A DNA stretch of 36,830 nucleotides from Lachnospiraceae bacterium (lineage in GTDB: Bacteria; Bacillota; Clostridia; Lachnospirales; Lachnospiraceae): NCBI GenBank assembly GCA_020860755.1, contig JAJBTQ010000016.1:1-36830 (forward strand), in the 5' to 3' direction. The translations under genes were made by a program, and so were the position numbers. Shown here piece after piece: positions 7,920 through 17,680 of the stretch (the stretch's first letter is position 1; every line of letters starts with the position of its first letter). The notes under the pieces are model-generated. The model worked only from the letters and a program-made list of their open reading frames with translations, did not search any database and had not been told where the DNA came from.

Positions 7920-9431
7920 ATGGCAAAAGTGATCATGATCCAGGGTACCATGTCGGGTGCCGGCAAGAGTCTTCTCGTTGCGGGACTGTGCCGCATCTTT
8001 AAACAGGACGGGTATCGGGCGGTTCCCTTTAAATCTCAAAATATGGCACTCAATTCCTTTATCACAAAGGAAGGCCTGGAGATGGGACGGGCACAGGTGG
8101 TGCAGGCGGAGGCGGCAGGCACAGAGCCGATCGTATCCATGAATCCCATTCTCTTAAAGCCGACCAGCGACACCGGCTCACAGGTGATCGTAAACGGGGA
8201 GGTCTTGGGCAACATGGACGCCCGGGAGTATTTTGACTATAAAGTGCAGCTGATTCCGGATATTCTGGCGGCATTCCACAAGCTGGAAGAGCAGGCAGAT
8301 ATTATCGTGATCGAGGGGGCGGGCAGCCCGGCTGAGATCAATTTAAAAGAGAATGACATCGTAAACATGGGCATGGCCGAGATGGTGGACGCGCCCGTTC
8401 TGCTGGTCGGCGACATCGACCGGGGCGGGGTGTTCGCTCAGCTGCTCGGCACGGTGATGCTCCTCTCAGAATCCGAAAGACAGAGGATCCGGGGACTTGT
8501 CATCAATAAATTCCGGGGAGATAAGACGATCCTTGATCCCGGGATCGCCATGCTGGAGGAAAAAGGGGGCATCCCGGTGACGGGAGTGATCCCTTACACG
8601 CGGCTCTCCATCGAGGATGAAGACTCTTTAACGGAACGCTTTGACAACAAGACGGCGTCTGTCATCGATCTGGCTGTGATCCACTATCCGAGAATTTCCA
8701 ACTTTACGGACTTTCATGTGTTTGAACATCTGGAGAACATCTCCATCCGTTATGTGACCGATCCGCTGGAACTGCACCATCCGGATGTGATCTTTCTGCC
8801 GGGGAGCAAAAACACCATGGGAGATCTGCGGTGGATGCGGGAAACCGGTCTGGAGGCAGCCATAAAAAAAGAAAGCGATGCCGCAGTGATCTTCGGCATC
8901 TGTGGTGGATATCAGATGCTGGGCGCGGAGCTTTCGGATCCGTTTAACGCCGAGGAGGGCGGCAGCATGCGAGGCATGGAACTGCTTCCGACGCGCACCA
9001 TACTGCGCTCAAAAAAGACAAGAACCCAGATCGGAGGGATCATACAGGAAACCGACGGCATATTACATACACTTGCCGGTATGCATGTTTCGGGGTATGA
9101 GATCCACATGGGGAAAACATACTATCTGGATGGGGCAGAGGATAATTATCTTATCTCAATGGAAAACGATGTGGACGGTGCCTGCCGGGGAAACGTGTAC
9201 GGCACATATTTTCATGGATTTTTCGATGAGGGAACACTGGCAGAGGACTTTATCCGCGCGCTGGCAGAAAAAAAGGGCGTGTCTGTCTTTACGGGAGGAT
9301 CGATGGACTACAGACAGTTTAAAGAGATCCAGTACGACCGGCTGGCGGATGCCCTGCGCGATAACATGGATCTGGACGCAGTGTACGGCATGCTGCGGGA
9401 GGCAAAGTACGAATGGAACGGGAACAGTTGA
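7920..9431 (+). CDS. cbiP: Cobyric acid synthase CbiP
   Basis: CbiP amidates the b, d, e and g carboxylates of adenosylcobyrinic a,c-diamide using glutamine and ATP. The N-terminal dethiobiotin-synthetase-like domain has [11 protein letters not shown] and [11 protein letters not shown]. The C-terminal class I glutaminase domain has FGIC328GGYQMLG and YGTYFH432GFFD, giving the Cys and His of the catalytic triad. An upstream GTG at 7908 would add four residues, but AAAGGTGG (7904-7911) is better placed for ATG 7920, giving 503 residues, normal for the family. It follows the importer ATPase by about 20 bases and overlaps cobT, so it is part of the same operon. Confidence 0.96.
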   Translation: MAKVIMIQGTMSGAGKSLLVAGLCRIFKQDGYRAVPFKSQNMALNSFITKEGLEMGRAQVVQAEAAGTEPIVSMNPILLKPTSDTGSQVIVNGEVLGNMDAREYFDYKVQLIPDILAAFHKLEEQADIIVIEGAGSPAEINLKENDIVNMGMAEMVDAPVLLVGDIDRGGVFAQLLGTVMLLSESERQRIRGLVINKFRGDKTILDPGIAMLEEKGGIPVTGVIPYTRLSIEDEDSLTERFDNKTASVIDLAVIHYPRISNFTDFHVFEHLENISIRYVTDPLELHHPDVIFLPGSKNTMGDLRWMRETGLEAAIKKESDAAVIFGICGGYQMLGAELSDPFNAEEGGSMRGMELLPTRTILRSKKTRTQIGGIIQETDGILHTLAGMHVSGYEIHMGKTYYLDGAEDNYLISMENDVDGACRGNVYGTYFHGFFDEGTLAEDFIRALAEKKGVSVFTGGSMDYRQFKEIQYDRLADALRDNMDLDAVYGMLREAKYEWNGNS

Positions 9432-10540
9432 TACAACTTGCAATTACAGAGCCCAACCGGGATCTTGCTGCGGCAATTCAACAACACTGGGACCAGATCG
9501 CGAAGCCCTTAGACAGTATGGGCCAGTTTGAACCGCTGATCTGCCGGATCGGTGCGATCTTAGAAGACGAATCGGTGGATATCGGGAAAAAGGCCGTGAT
9601 CGTGATGTGCGCGGACAACGGGGTGATCGCGGAAGGCGTCAGCCAGTCGGAAAGCGAAGTCACGGAAAACGTGGCCGCGTCTATGGGACGGAGAACATCC
9701 TCTGTCTGCAGGATGGCGGCAGCGATCGGGGCAGATGTGTTCCCGGTCGATATCGGCATGTGCTGTGATCAGACACCGGCCGGAGTGATGGGAAAGCGTG
9801 TGGTCAATGGCACCCGGAACTTTGCGAAGGAACCTGCTATGACTGATCAGGAAGTGCTGGCTGCGATAGAGACCGGGATGAATCTGGTAAGAGACTGTAA
9901 GGAGCAGGGATACCGCATTCTCGCCACCGGGGAGATGGGCATCGGCAATACGACGACCAGTGCTGCCGTTGCGGCGGCACTTACGGGGTGGGATCCGGAG
10001 GTCCTCACCGGCCGGGGCGCCGGGCTTGACAATGACGGCCTTTCCCGGAAGAAACGGGTGATCGGGCAGGCCATGGATGACTATGGATTTTGCCGGCAGG
10101 GACAGGCAGACTCCGCGGAAAAAAGTTCAATGCCAACTGTTCCAACGCAGACAAGCCCGGAGGAGACACTGCGGGTACTGTCCTGTGTGGGAGGCGCAGA
10201 TATAGCGGGACTTGCCGGTGTGTGTTTGGGCGGCGCGGTCTATCACATCCCTGTGGTGTTAGACGGGCTGATCAGCGCGGTGGCCGCGCTGGCAGCGGAG
10301 CGGCTGGCGCCGGGGACAAAGGCATATATGGTTCCGTCTCATGTGAGCAGGGAACCCGCGGCGGAAAAAGTGCTGGACCTGCTGGGTTTAACACCGGTGA
10401 TCCGCGCGGATCTCTCGCTCGGAGAGGGAACGGGGGCCGTGATGATGTTCGCGCTTTTGGATGAGGCGCTGGTTGTCTACGGGGAGCCGGCCACATTTTC
10501 TGATATACAGATAGAACAGTATAAACGCTATGATACGTAA
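9413..10540 (+). CDS. cobT: Nicotinate-nucleotide:dimethylbenzimidazole phosphoribosyltransferase CobT
   Basis: CobT activates the lower-ligand base as its alpha-ribotide. The 375-residue protein has the family motifs [38 protein letters not shown] and SLGE338GTGAVMMF, where the Glu corresponds to the catalytic base E317 of Salmonella CobT. About 25 residues (roughly 227-250, Ser/Thr/Pro-rich) are inserted compared with the usual short link before the VGGADIAGL motif. It overlaps cbiP by 19 bases. No lower-ligand (bza or bluB) genes are nearby, so the base used is not known. Confidence 0.95.
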   Translation: MEREQLIQLAITEPNRDLAAAIQQHWDQIAKPLDSMGQFEPLICRIGAILEDESVDIGKKAVIVMCADNGVIAEGVSQSESEVTENVAASMGRRTSSVCRMAAAIGADVFPVDIGMCCDQTPAGVMGKRVVNGTRNFAKEPAMTDQEVLAAIETGMNLVRDCKEQGYRILATGEMGIGNTTTSAAVAAALTGWDPEVLTGRGAGLDNDGLSRKKRVIGQAMDDYGFCRQGQADSAEKSSMPTVPTQTSPEETLRVLSCVGGADIAGLAGVCLGGAVYHIPVVLDGLISAVAALAAERLAPGTKAYMVPSHVSREPAAEKVLDLLGLTPVIRADLSLGEGTGAVMMFALLDEALVVYGEPATFSDIQIEQYKRYDT

Positions 10541-10561
10541 AGACGTTGATGGGAGAATCAC

Positions 10562-11104
10562 ATGATCTTGGTGACAGGAGGCTCAAACAGCGGAAAATCC
10601 GCCTATGCGGAAGCACTGCTGCAGGAACTTGAAGGAGCACAGATCCGATACTATATCGCCACCATGCAGGTATGGGACGAGGAGAGCCGGATCCGCGTGG
10701 AAAAGCACCGGAAGATTCGCGAGGGGAAGGACTTTCTCACGATCGAACAGCCCGCAGATCTGGAACAGGCTCTTGGCGCAATGCAGCAAAGCGGCCGGAT
10801 CAGTGCTCTGCTTGAGTGCATGTCGAATCTGACGGCCAACGAGATGTTTCGGGAGACGGGGATCGAACCGGCCGACGCAGTGGCGGAGAAGATCCTTCGG
10901 CAGACCGCGGCGCTTGACGCGGCACTGGATCCGTTTATCGTAGTGACCAACAACGTCTTTGAGGATGGAGCCGTCTACGAACCGGAGACGATGGAGTACC
11001 TGCGGGCGCTGGGAGAGATCAACCGTCAGCTTGCGATGCGGGCCAAGCGGGTGATCGAGGTGGTGGCAGGGATCCCTGTCATGATCAAAGCGTCCTACAG
11101 CTAG
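10562..11104 (+). CDS. cobU: Adenosylcobinamide kinase / guanylyltransferase CobU
   Basis: CobU phosphorylates adenosylcobinamide and transfers GMP to it. The 180-residue length is normal. It begins with a P-loop, ILVTGGSNSGKSAYAE, and has H49 in VEKHRKIR, matching the histidine that carries the GMP intermediate. The C-terminal motif usually written NEVGxGIVP is degenerate here (TNNVFEDGAVYEP). A second, shorter CobU-related protein at 11938-12318 has that motif intact but lacks the P-loop. Start ATG 10562 follows a GGGAG sequence. Function is confident from the catalytic motifs; whether it needs the partner protein is open. Confidence 0.9.
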   Translation: MILVTGGSNSGKSAYAEALLQELEGAQIRYYIATMQVWDEESRIRVEKHRKIREGKDFLTIEQPADLEQALGAMQQSGRISALLECMSNLTANEMFRETGIEPADAVAEKILRQTAALDAALDPFIVVTNNVFEDGAVYEPETMEYLRALGEINRQLAMRAKRVIEVVAGIPVMIKASYS

Positions 11105-11161
11105 AGTACTTGAACATAAAGACTTGCCCAACGCAAGGTTAGGAAAGGAAACGAAAGACTA

Positions 11162-11923
11162 ATGTCATTGCTCAAATCCTGTGCGATCGCAATCGCAATG
11201 TATTCCAAAATACCGATGCCGCAGTTTGAGTGGGAAGAAAAGGAGATGCGCTACGCCGTCTGTTTTTTCCCTCTGGTCGGAGTCGCGATCGGCGCCTTAA
11301 CCTGCCTGTGGTTTTTTATTGCCGTGCGTTTTTCGGTTGGAGTGCTGTGCTTTGCCCTCGTCGGAACGGCGATCCCGCTTTTAGTGACCGGCGGCATGCA
11401 TATGGACGGCTACATGGATACGATGGATGCCCTGCATTCCTACCGGTCTACGGAGGAAAAATTAAGGATCTTAAAGGATCCCCACATTGGAGCGTTTTCC
11501 GTGCTGATGCTGGTGATCTATCTTCTTCTCTATATCGGAGCCTATTCCCAGATCTTTACGATGCGGGAAGCCGGGATCTTAGGGGTCGGATTCATCTTAT
11601 CCCGCTGCTTAAGCGGCCTCGCTCTTGTAACACTGCCTTTGGCAAAACGGGAAGGGCTGCTCTTTACGTTTGCTGATCAGGCCGACAAGACGGTGGTACA
11701 GGTCGTATTGTGCATCGAGGCGATCGCCTGCGCGGTTCTCATGATCTGGCTCTCCGTGTGGACCGGAGTCGTGCTGCTTGTCGGGGCCGTTTTGATGTTC
11801 CTCTGGTATCGCTGGAAGAGCAAGAAAGAATTTGGTGGGATCACGGGAGACACGGAAGGGTGGTTTTTGGCGCTTATGGAATGCTGGTTTGTGATCGGGA
11901 TCGCGATTGTTGGGAGATTTTAA
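11162..11923 (+). CDS. cobS: Adenosylcobinamide-GDP ribazoletransferase (cobalamin synthase) CobS
   Basis: CobS joins adenosylcobinamide-GDP with alpha-ribazole (phosphate) at the membrane. The 253-residue protein has the family N-terminus (AIAMYSKIPMPQFEW), the acidic motif GGMHMDGYMDTMDAL thought to bind Mg2+, RILKDPHIGAFSV, and several membrane helices. AGGAAAGGAA about 12 bases upstream marks the start. The 57-base gap after cobU contains a small CTTGC/GCAAG hairpin without a T run, so no termination is expected. Confidence 0.95.
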   Translation: MSLLKSCAIAIAMYSKIPMPQFEWEEKEMRYAVCFFPLVGVAIGALTCLWFFIAVRFSVGVLCFALVGTAIPLLVTGGMHMDGYMDTMDALHSYRSTEEKLRILKDPHIGAFSVLMLVIYLLLYIGAYSQIFTMREAGILGVGFILSRCLSGLALVTLPLAKREGLLFTFADQADKTVVQVVLCIEAIACAVLMIWLSVWTGVVLLVGAVLMFLWYRWKSKKEFGGITGDTEGWFLALMECWFVIGIAIVGRF

Positions 11924-11937
11924 GAAAGAGAGTTATA

Positions 11938-12318
11938 ATGGAAGTATACATCGGCGGATATGCGCAGGGAAAACTTGCATATGTAAAGCAAGTACATCAG
12001 GAAGAAGATTTTTGTGTTGTTGAAGACTGTCACGATCTTCCGCGTGAACAGACAGACCGGCTTGTCCTGTATGGCATGCACCGGATGATCCGGGAACTGT
12101 TGGAAGAGGGACAGGATCCCCAGGCCTTTTTTGAAGAAGTGTTTGATCAATATCCGGACTGCATCGTGATATGTGACGAAGTGGGGAATGGAATCGTGCC
12201 TGCGGACCAAAAAGAGCGGGAATATCGCGATAAAGTGGGAGAGATACTTATTATAGCGGCCGAAAAAGCGGATAGAGTGGAGAGAGTGATATGCGGACTG
12301 GGACAACGTATCAAATAG
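11938..12318 (+). CDS. Short CobU-related protein lacking a P-loop
   Basis: A 126-residue protein starting at ATG 11938 (MEVYIGGYAQGKLAYVKQ). The front half resembles CobU, but the P-loop is degenerate (GGYAQGKL, no Ser/Thr after the Lys) and the GMP-accepting His is not evident. The back half keeps the CobU C-terminal signature well: CIVICDEVGNGIVPADQKER, then YRDKVGEI and a terminal ICGLGQRIK. It lies in the same operon as the longer CobU, between cobS and a CobC-like phosphatase, and overlaps the latter by 28 bases. It may be an inactive paralogue that complements the degenerate C-terminus of the first CobU; that is speculation. Confidence 0.75.
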   Translation: MEVYIGGYAQGKLAYVKQVHQEEDFCVVEDCHDLPREQTDRLVLYGMHRMIRELLEEGQDPQAFFEEVFDQYPDCIVICDEVGNGIVPADQKEREYRDKVGEILIIAAEKADRVERVICGLGQRIK

Positions 12319-12923
12319 AACTCCTGCTGCTGCGCCACGGTGCGACCGGTTCCAATGAGGAGGGTCGCTATCTCGGGCAGACAGATGAGTCCCTCTCCGA
12401 TGCTGGGAAACAGGAGCTGCTCCGGAAAAAGTTAAACCTTTCCATGAAGCAGCCGGACCTGTTGTTTTCCGGACCGATGATCCGCTGCCAAGAGACGGCC
12501 AAGCTGCTCTTTGATACCCAGCCCATCCTGATCCCGGAGTGGACCGAGATGGATTTTGGAGATTTTGAGGGGAAAAGTTACCGCGAGTTGAGCGGTGATC
12601 CGGACTATCAGGCCTGGATCGACAGCAATGGTACGCTGGCCTTTCCCGGCGGAGAGAGTCGGGAGGAGTTTATAGAGCGAAGTAAGAAGGGGCTGGGCCG
12701 GATGCTGACAAAAGTCAGGGAATGGGAAGAGACGAACTGCCCGGCCGGGGATTTGGTTCGCACAGCCGCGGTCGTGCACGGCGGCACGATCATGGCCCTT
12801 TTAAGCTCCTTGACCGGCGGAGAATATTTTGATTTTCAGGTAAAATGCGGCGAGGGGTATCTGGTTTGTCTGAGTGCAGACGAACAAGAGCGGCCCGTGC
12901 TGCAAGACTATAAGAAAACGTAA
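12291..12923 (+). CDS. cobC: Alpha-ribazole phosphatase-like histidine phosphatase CobC
   Basis: A 210-residue member of the histidine phosphatase (phosphoglycerate mutase-like) superfamily. It has the RH16GATGSNEEGRYLGQTD signature, EMDFGDFEGKSYREL and the second catalytic His in VVH163GGTIMALL. In this context it most likely removes phosphate from alpha-ribazole phosphate or adenosylcobalamin phosphate. The role is set by its position between cobS/cobU-like and cbiB; the superfamily alone is not specific. The start overlaps the preceding gene by 28 bases. Confidence 0.87.
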   Translation: MRTGTTYQIELLLLRHGATGSNEEGRYLGQTDESLSDAGKQELLRKKLNLSMKQPDLLFSGPMIRCQETAKLLFDTQPILIPEWTEMDFGDFEGKSYRELSGDPDYQAWIDSNGTLAFPGGESREEFIERSKKGLGRMLTKVREWEETNCPAGDLVRTAAVVHGGTIMALLSSLTGGEYFDFQVKCGEGYLVCLSADEQERPVLQDYKKT

Positions 12924-12937
12924 GGAAACAGGCACCC

Positions 12938-13894
12938 ATGATCTGTCACTGCATTGCATTTTTGGCTGGCTTTCTGCTGGATCTCATCCTGGGAGATCCG
13001 CATTGGCTGCCCCATCCCATCCGGCTCATCGGAAAAGGGATCGGTTTTCTGGAGAAAAAATTAAATCAGGGAGACCATCGGGTTGCCAGGGGAGCGTGGA
13101 TGACGATCCTCGTGCTGATCATCACGGTGGCTGTGATTGCAGCCATTGTGATCGTCGCGTATCGGATCCATCCGATCGTGGGAGTGATCGTGGAACTGAT
13201 CCTGACCTACTATGCGCTGGCGCTTCGCTCGCTCCGCTCGGAGAGCATGAAGGTATACCGGTGCTTAAAAGCGGACGATCTGGAGGGAGCGCGCAAGGCC
13301 GTGTCCATGATCGTCGGCCGCGATACGGAGCCGCTCGATCAAAACGGCATCACAAGGGCGGCCGTGGAGACTGTGGCGGAGAACACGTCGGACGGCATCA
13401 TCGCCCCGATGATCTTTCTGGCGATCGGAGGCCCGGTCCTCGGGTTCTTTTACAAAGCAGTGAATACCATGGACTCCATGGTTGGCTATAAAAATGACCG
13501 CTATCTTTTGTTTGGAAGGGCGTCCGCGCGCCTGGATGATGTGTTTAGTTTTGTCCCGGCCAGGGTCACCGCGTTTTTGATGCTGGTATCCTGCCTGTTC
13601 GCGGGAAAAGAGTTTCACTTTTCCGAGGCCAGGCGCATCTACAGGAGGGACCGGCTAAACCACGCCAGTCCGAATGCCGCCCAGGCGGAGGCGGTCTGCG
13701 CGGGAGCACTCGGGATCCGGCTTGCCGGGGATGCCAGCTATTTTGGACAGATGGTTAAAAAACCGTATATCGGGGACGATACGAGGCCCATCGAAGATGA
13801 GGATATCAAAAGGACGAACCGTCTTATGCTCTGGACGGCGGTGCTGTGTGAGGTGATCTGTCTGGTGGTGCTTCTCGTGATCTGGGCAGTCTGA
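12938..13894 (+). CDS. cbiB: Adenosylcobinamide-phosphate synthase CbiB
   Basis: CbiB attaches aminopropanol phosphate (made by CobD) to adenosylcobyric acid in the membrane. The 318-residue length is typical. The N-terminus (LAGFLLDLILGDPHWLPHPI) and VAENTSDGIIAPMIF, KAVNTMDSMVGYKNDRY, NHASPNAAQAEAVCAGALGI are conserved family segments. Several membrane helices are present, including one at the C-terminus. It sits directly before cobD, whose product it consumes. Confidence 0.96.
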   Translation: MICHCIAFLAGFLLDLILGDPHWLPHPIRLIGKGIGFLEKKLNQGDHRVARGAWMTILVLIITVAVIAAIVIVAYRIHPIVGVIVELILTYYALALRSLRSESMKVYRCLKADDLEGARKAVSMIVGRDTEPLDQNGITRAAVETVAENTSDGIIAPMIFLAIGGPVLGFFYKAVNTMDSMVGYKNDRYLLFGRASARLDDVFSFVPARVTAFLMLVSCLFAGKEFHFSEARRIYRRDRLNHASPNAAQAEAVCAGALGIRLAGDASYFGQMVKKPYIGDDTRPIEDEDIKRTNRLMLWTAVLCEVICLVVLLVIWAV

Positions 13895-13937
13895 AAGGGC
13901 AGATCACAGATCAGATGCTCCGATAAGGGGAAACGTT

Positions 13938-15014
13938 ATGGAAGAAAAGATCATACACGGCGGGGATATCTACCGCAACCGGATCCAACAGGATTTTTCA
14001 GTCAACGTCAATCCGCTCGGCATGCCTCCGTTTGTAAAAGAGGCGATCCGGGAGGCGGCGGATCTGTGTGAGCGTTATCCGGACATCCGCGCGGAAGAAC
14101 TGCGGACTGCCATCGGAAGTGTGTATGGAGTGCCGATGGAGCAGATCCTTATCGGGAACGGTTCTTCGGAACTTTTGCTCGCTGTGGTGCAGGCGCTGAA
14201 ACCGGAAAAAATCGTAATTCCTGTTCCGTCTTTTTTCGGATACGAGAGGGCTGCGCTCGCAGCGGACGGAGAGATCCGATATGTCCCGATGGCAAAGAAG
14301 CACCATTTTGGGATTGAGGATGCGGAGGACGTAAGCCGGCTGACACGGATGTTGACATCCGATGTCTCCCTGTTGTTTCTGGCAAATCCGAACAATCCCA
14401 CGGGGAGATGTATTCCCCCGGAGCTGCTGGAAGAGGTGTTTACTCACTGTCTGGAGAATGGGATCCGGGTGGTCTTGGATGAATGCTTTTTAGAATTTGT
14501 CGAAGACGGAGAGAAACGATCCTTCCTTACCCGTACGGAGCGATGGCCTAATCTTATCGTGCTGCGGGCATTTACCAAGATCTTCGCGATGCCGGGAGTG
14601 CGGCTTGGCTATCTGTCCTGCGCCGATCCCGAATTTCGCGCTCAGATCGAAAGGCAGCTCCCGGAGTGGAACGTCTCGTTGCCGGCACAGCGGGCCGGCC
14701 TGGCAGCGATGGAAGTGCTGCGGAAGACTTCTTATCCGGAAGAGACGATCCGGTTTGTGAAAGAGGAGCGTGAGTATCTCGCTGCCGGTCTTTTGGAGAC
14801 CAACGTGGCCGTGTTCCCGTCGGAAGTTAACTTTTTGCTGCTTTATACGGAGGAGCCGATCTATGACCGGCTGCTTACAAAAGGCATCCTGATCCGGGAC
14901 TGCGCGAACTTCCGGGGCCTGGAAAAAGGTTACTACCGAGTCGCGGTGAGGACGAGGGAAGAAAACGACCTGCTGCTTCAGGCTTTGGATAAAATCTTAA
15001 AGGAGACAGACTGA
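13938..15014 (+). CDS. cobD: Threonine-phosphate decarboxylase CobD
   Basis: A 358-residue PLP-dependent fold type I enzyme that decarboxylates L-threonine phosphate to aminopropanol phosphate. It opens with the CobD-like IIHGGDIYRNRIQQDFSVNV (histidinol-phosphate aminotransferases lack this). It has LANPNNPTG, VLDECFLEF and the PLP lysine in AFTK214IFAMPGVRLGY, close to K216 of Salmonella CobD. AGGGGAAA precedes the ATG. Its stop and the start of cbiC share one base (TGATG). No threonine kinase (PduX/BluE type) is in the window. Confidence 0.94.
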   Translation: MEEKIIHGGDIYRNRIQQDFSVNVNPLGMPPFVKEAIREAADLCERYPDIRAEELRTAIGSVYGVPMEQILIGNGSSELLLAVVQALKPEKIVIPVPSFFGYERAALAADGEIRYVPMAKKHHFGIEDAEDVSRLTRMLTSDVSLLFLANPNNPTGRCIPPELLEEVFTHCLENGIRVVLDECFLEFVEDGEKRSFLTRTERWPNLIVLRAFTKIFAMPGVRLGYLSCADPEFRAQIERQLPEWNVSLPAQRAGLAAMEVLRKTSYPEETIRFVKEEREYLAAGLLETNVAVFPSEVNFLLLYTEEPIYDRLLTKGILIRDCANFRGLEKGYYRVAVRTREENDLLLQALDKILKETD

Positions 15015-15655
15015 TGAACTTGGAGACGGTACTTCCCGCAGAGATCGAACGCAGAAGCTTCGAGATCATAGAGGAAGAATTGCAAAAAAGAAAGATTGTT
15101 TTGCCGGAGAAGGAAAAGCCGATCACAAAGCGGGTGATCCACACCAGTGCGGACTTTGACTACGCGGAGACGATGACCTATTCGGACAGTGCGGTTGATA
15201 TCTTAAGCGATCTGATCCGGCAGGGGGCGGACATTGTCACCGACACGAATATGGCGCTCGCCGGGATCAACAAGAAGATCCTGGCGGAGTTCGGCGGCGA
15301 AGTCCACTGTTTTATGGCGGAGCCCGAGATCGCGAAAAGAGCGTCCGAGCAGGGCTGCACCCGCGCTGCCGCCAGCATGGAGTGGGCAGCGAAAGAGCTT
15401 ACAAAACCGACGATCTTTGCCATAGGAAACGCGCCCACCGCACTGATCAGCCTGTATGACATGCTTGTGGCGGACTCGTACCGCCCGGCGTTTGTCATCG
15501 GCGTGCCGGTCGGGTTTGTCAACGTGGAGGCGGCCAAGGAGCTGATTCTGACCACAGACATCCCCAGCATCGTAAACCGAGGGAGAAAGGGCGGAAGCAA
15601 TGTGGCGGCAGCCATCGTAAACGCGGTGCTGTATCAGTTAAAGAGGCCGTCTTAA
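15014..15655 (+). CDS. cbiC: Cobalt-precorrin-8 methylmutase CbiC
   Basis: CbiC moves the C11 methyl group to C12, converting cobalt-precorrin-8 to cobyrinic acid. The 213-residue protein has the catalytic histidine in RVIH43TSADFDYAET, the same number as the active-site His of CobH. It also has ADIVTDTNMALAGINK and FVIGVPVGFVNVEAAKE, all family hallmarks. It is coupled to cobD by a one-base TGATG overlap. Confidence 0.96.
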   Translation: MNLETVLPAEIERRSFEIIEEELQKRKIVLPEKEKPITKRVIHTSADFDYAETMTYSDSAVDILSDLIRQGADIVTDTNMALAGINKKILAEFGGEVHCFMAEPEIAKRASEQGCTRAAASMEWAAKELTKPTIFAIGNAPTALISLYDMLVADSYRPAFVIGVPVGFVNVEAAKELILTTDIPSIVNRGRKGGSNVAAAIVNAVLYQLKRPS

Positions 15656-15667
15656 TTAAGGAGAAAG

Positions 15668-16849
15668 ATGCAATACGGATTTACAACCGGCAGCTGCAGC
15701 GCGGCGGCAGCCAAAGCTGCGGCATACATGCTGCTGACCGGGAAAGCAATAGACAAGATCACGATCCGGACGCCGAAGGGGATCCCGTATGAGGCGGAGC
15801 TTTACTCTGTAAAGCGCGGCGAGAACCGGGTGTCCTGCGCGGTAAAAAAAGACAGCGGGGATGACCCGGACATTACGAACGGTACCCTCGTCTTCGCGGA
15901 GGTGGAGATCCTTTCGCAGGAGCCGGAGTTAGCCGAATCGATAAAAAAGGAGCCGTGCGATGGACAACAAAAGGCGCCGGACGACGCGCGGGTCAGGATC
16001 GAGGGCGGCGCCGGGGTGGGCACCGTGACCAAGCCGGGACTGGATCAGCCGGTCGGAAACGCGGCGATCAACCGGGTCCCGCGTGAGATGATCACCGCGG
16101 AAGTGCTGGATGTCTGCCGGCTCACCGATTTTGCGGGAGAGCTTAAAGTGACCATCTCGGTTCCGGAAGGGGAGGAGCTGGCAAAGCAGACCTTTAATCC
16201 CCGGCTCGGCATCGAGGGAGGCATCTCGATCTTGGGGACCAGCGGGGTCGTGGAGCCCATGAGCAGTCAGGCGCTTTTGGATACCATCTATGTAGAGCTG
16301 CGCCAGAAAAAGGCGGAGGGGTATCCCGTAGCCATGGTCTCCCCCGGGAACTACGGGCTGGAATTTATGCAGCGGACCTATGGTTACGATCTGGACCAAA
16401 GCGTAAAGTGCAGCAACTTCATCGGGGATACGCTTGACATGGCGGTGGAACTCGGGTTTGAGAAACTTCTCTTAACGGGACACATCGGAAAGCTGATAAA
16501 GCTCTCCGGCGGCATGATGAACACCCACTCTAAAGAGGGGGACTGCCGCATGGAGCTTCTGGCGGCCGCGGCACTTCGGGCGGACACACCGGTTAAGACG
16601 GTTCGGGCGATCCTGGACTGCGTGACGACGGAGGAGGCCGTAAAGCTGATCATCCGGGAAGAGACACTTGAGGAAACCATGGCATATGTGATGGAGCGCA
16701 TCCGGTTTTACATCGAGCGGCGGACCGCCGGGAAACTTGAAACGGCCTGCATCGTATATGCGAATGAATTCGGCGAGCTCGGACGGTACGGGGAAGTGGA
16801 GGAATTTCTTCGGCTGGTTGAGGAACATGTGGAAAAAATCGAGAAATAG
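15668..16849 (+). CDS. cbiD: Cobalt-precorrin-5B C1-methyltransferase CbiD
   Basis: CbiD methylates C1 of cobalt-precorrin-5B in the anaerobic pathway. The 393-residue protein starts with MQYGFTTGSCSAAAAKAAAY, the CbiD signature. It also has GAGVGTVTKPGLDQPVGNAAINR (18 residues shown in part), GGISILGTSGVVEPMS and the GHIGKLIKLSGGMMNTHS motif. AAGGAG six bases before the ATG fixes the start. It lies 12 bases after cbiC. Confidence 0.96.
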   Translation: MQYGFTTGSCSAAAAKAAAYMLLTGKAIDKITIRTPKGIPYEAELYSVKRGENRVSCAVKKDSGDDPDITNGTLVFAEVEILSQEPELAESIKKEPCDGQQKAPDDARVRIEGGAGVGTVTKPGLDQPVGNAAINRVPREMITAEVLDVCRLTDFAGELKVTISVPEGEELAKQTFNPRLGIEGGISILGTSGVVEPMSSQALLDTIYVELRQKKAEGYPVAMVSPGNYGLEFMQRTYGYDLDQSVKCSNFIGDTLDMAVELGFEKLLLTGHIGKLIKLSGGMMNTHSKEGDCRMELLAAAALRADTPVKTVRAILDCVTTEEAVKLIIREETLEETMAYVMERIRFYIERRTAGKLETACIVYANEFGELGRYGEVEEFLRLVEEHVEKIEK

Positions 16850-16907
16850 ATTATCGGGACAAACCTGTGGAACGTTACGATTCATATGGCAATAATGGGA
16901 GGAAATC

Positions 16908-17666
16908 ATGATATATTTTGTAGGCGCCGGCTGCGGCGCGGCGGATCTGATTACGGTGAGAGGGGCAGGGCTGCTCAAAGAGGCGGATGTCATCATCTAT
17001 GCCGGCTCACTCGTCAATCCGGAACTGCTGTCCTATAAAAAAGAGGGTTGTCAGGTCTATAACAGCGCGACGATGACGCTGGAGGAAGTCCTGGCAGTGA
17101 TGACAGAAGCGGAGAAAAAGGATCAGGTCACGGTGCGCCTGCACACCGGAGATCAGAGTGTATACGGCGCGGTAAGGGAGCAGATGGACCGTCTGGACGA
17201 AGAGGGTATCTCATACGAGAGCTGCCCCGGCGTCAGCGCCTGTTTCGGAGCGGCGGCATCCATGAACCTGGAATATACCCTTCCGGGAATCTCGCAGACG
17301 TTGATCCTAACCCGCATGGAGGGAAAGACAAAGGTACCGGAGCGGGAGCAGATCGAGTCACTGGCGGCACACCGGGCATCCATGGCGATCTATTTAAGCG
17401 CAGGTATGACCGGGGAACTGGCGCAGCGCCTGATCGAGGGCGGCTATCCGCCCGAAACCCCTGCGGCACTCGTCTACAAGGCGACCTGGCCGGAGGAGGA
17501 GGCCTATCTGTGTACACTGGATAACCTGGAAGATACCGCCAACGAACACGGGATCACGAAGACGGCTCTCGTGCTCGTGGGGGACGCCATCGCCCACGAA
17601 CATTACCAGAGGTCGAGACTTTACGCGCCGGACTTTTCCACGGAATTCCGGGAAAAATCGCAGTGA
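16908..17666 (+). CDS. cbiF: Cobalt-precorrin-4 C11-methyltransferase CbiF
   Basis: A 252-residue SAM-dependent tetrapyrrole methylase. MIYFVGAGCGAADLITVRGA and VIIYAGSLVNPELL are CbiF/CobM-specific, followed by RLHTGDQSVYGAVREQMD and CPGVSACFGAAASMNLEYTL. It methylates C11 of cobalt-precorrin-4. GGGAGGAAAT precedes the ATG. The 58-base gap after cbiD has no terminator. The end overlaps a possible upstream GTG of cbiG. Confidence 0.95.
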   Translation: MIYFVGAGCGAADLITVRGAGLLKEADVIIYAGSLVNPELLSYKKEGCQVYNSATMTLEEVLAVMTEAEKKDQVTVRLHTGDQSVYGAVREQMDRLDEEGISYESCPGVSACFGAAASMNLEYTLPGISQTLILTRMEGKTKVPEREQIESLAAHRASMAIYLSAGMTGELAQRLIEGGYPPETPAALVYKATWPEEEAYLCTLDNLEDTANEHGITKTALVLVGDAIAHEHYQRSRLYAPDFSTEFREKSQ

Positions 17667-17680
17667 GATCGGAGAGTAGC

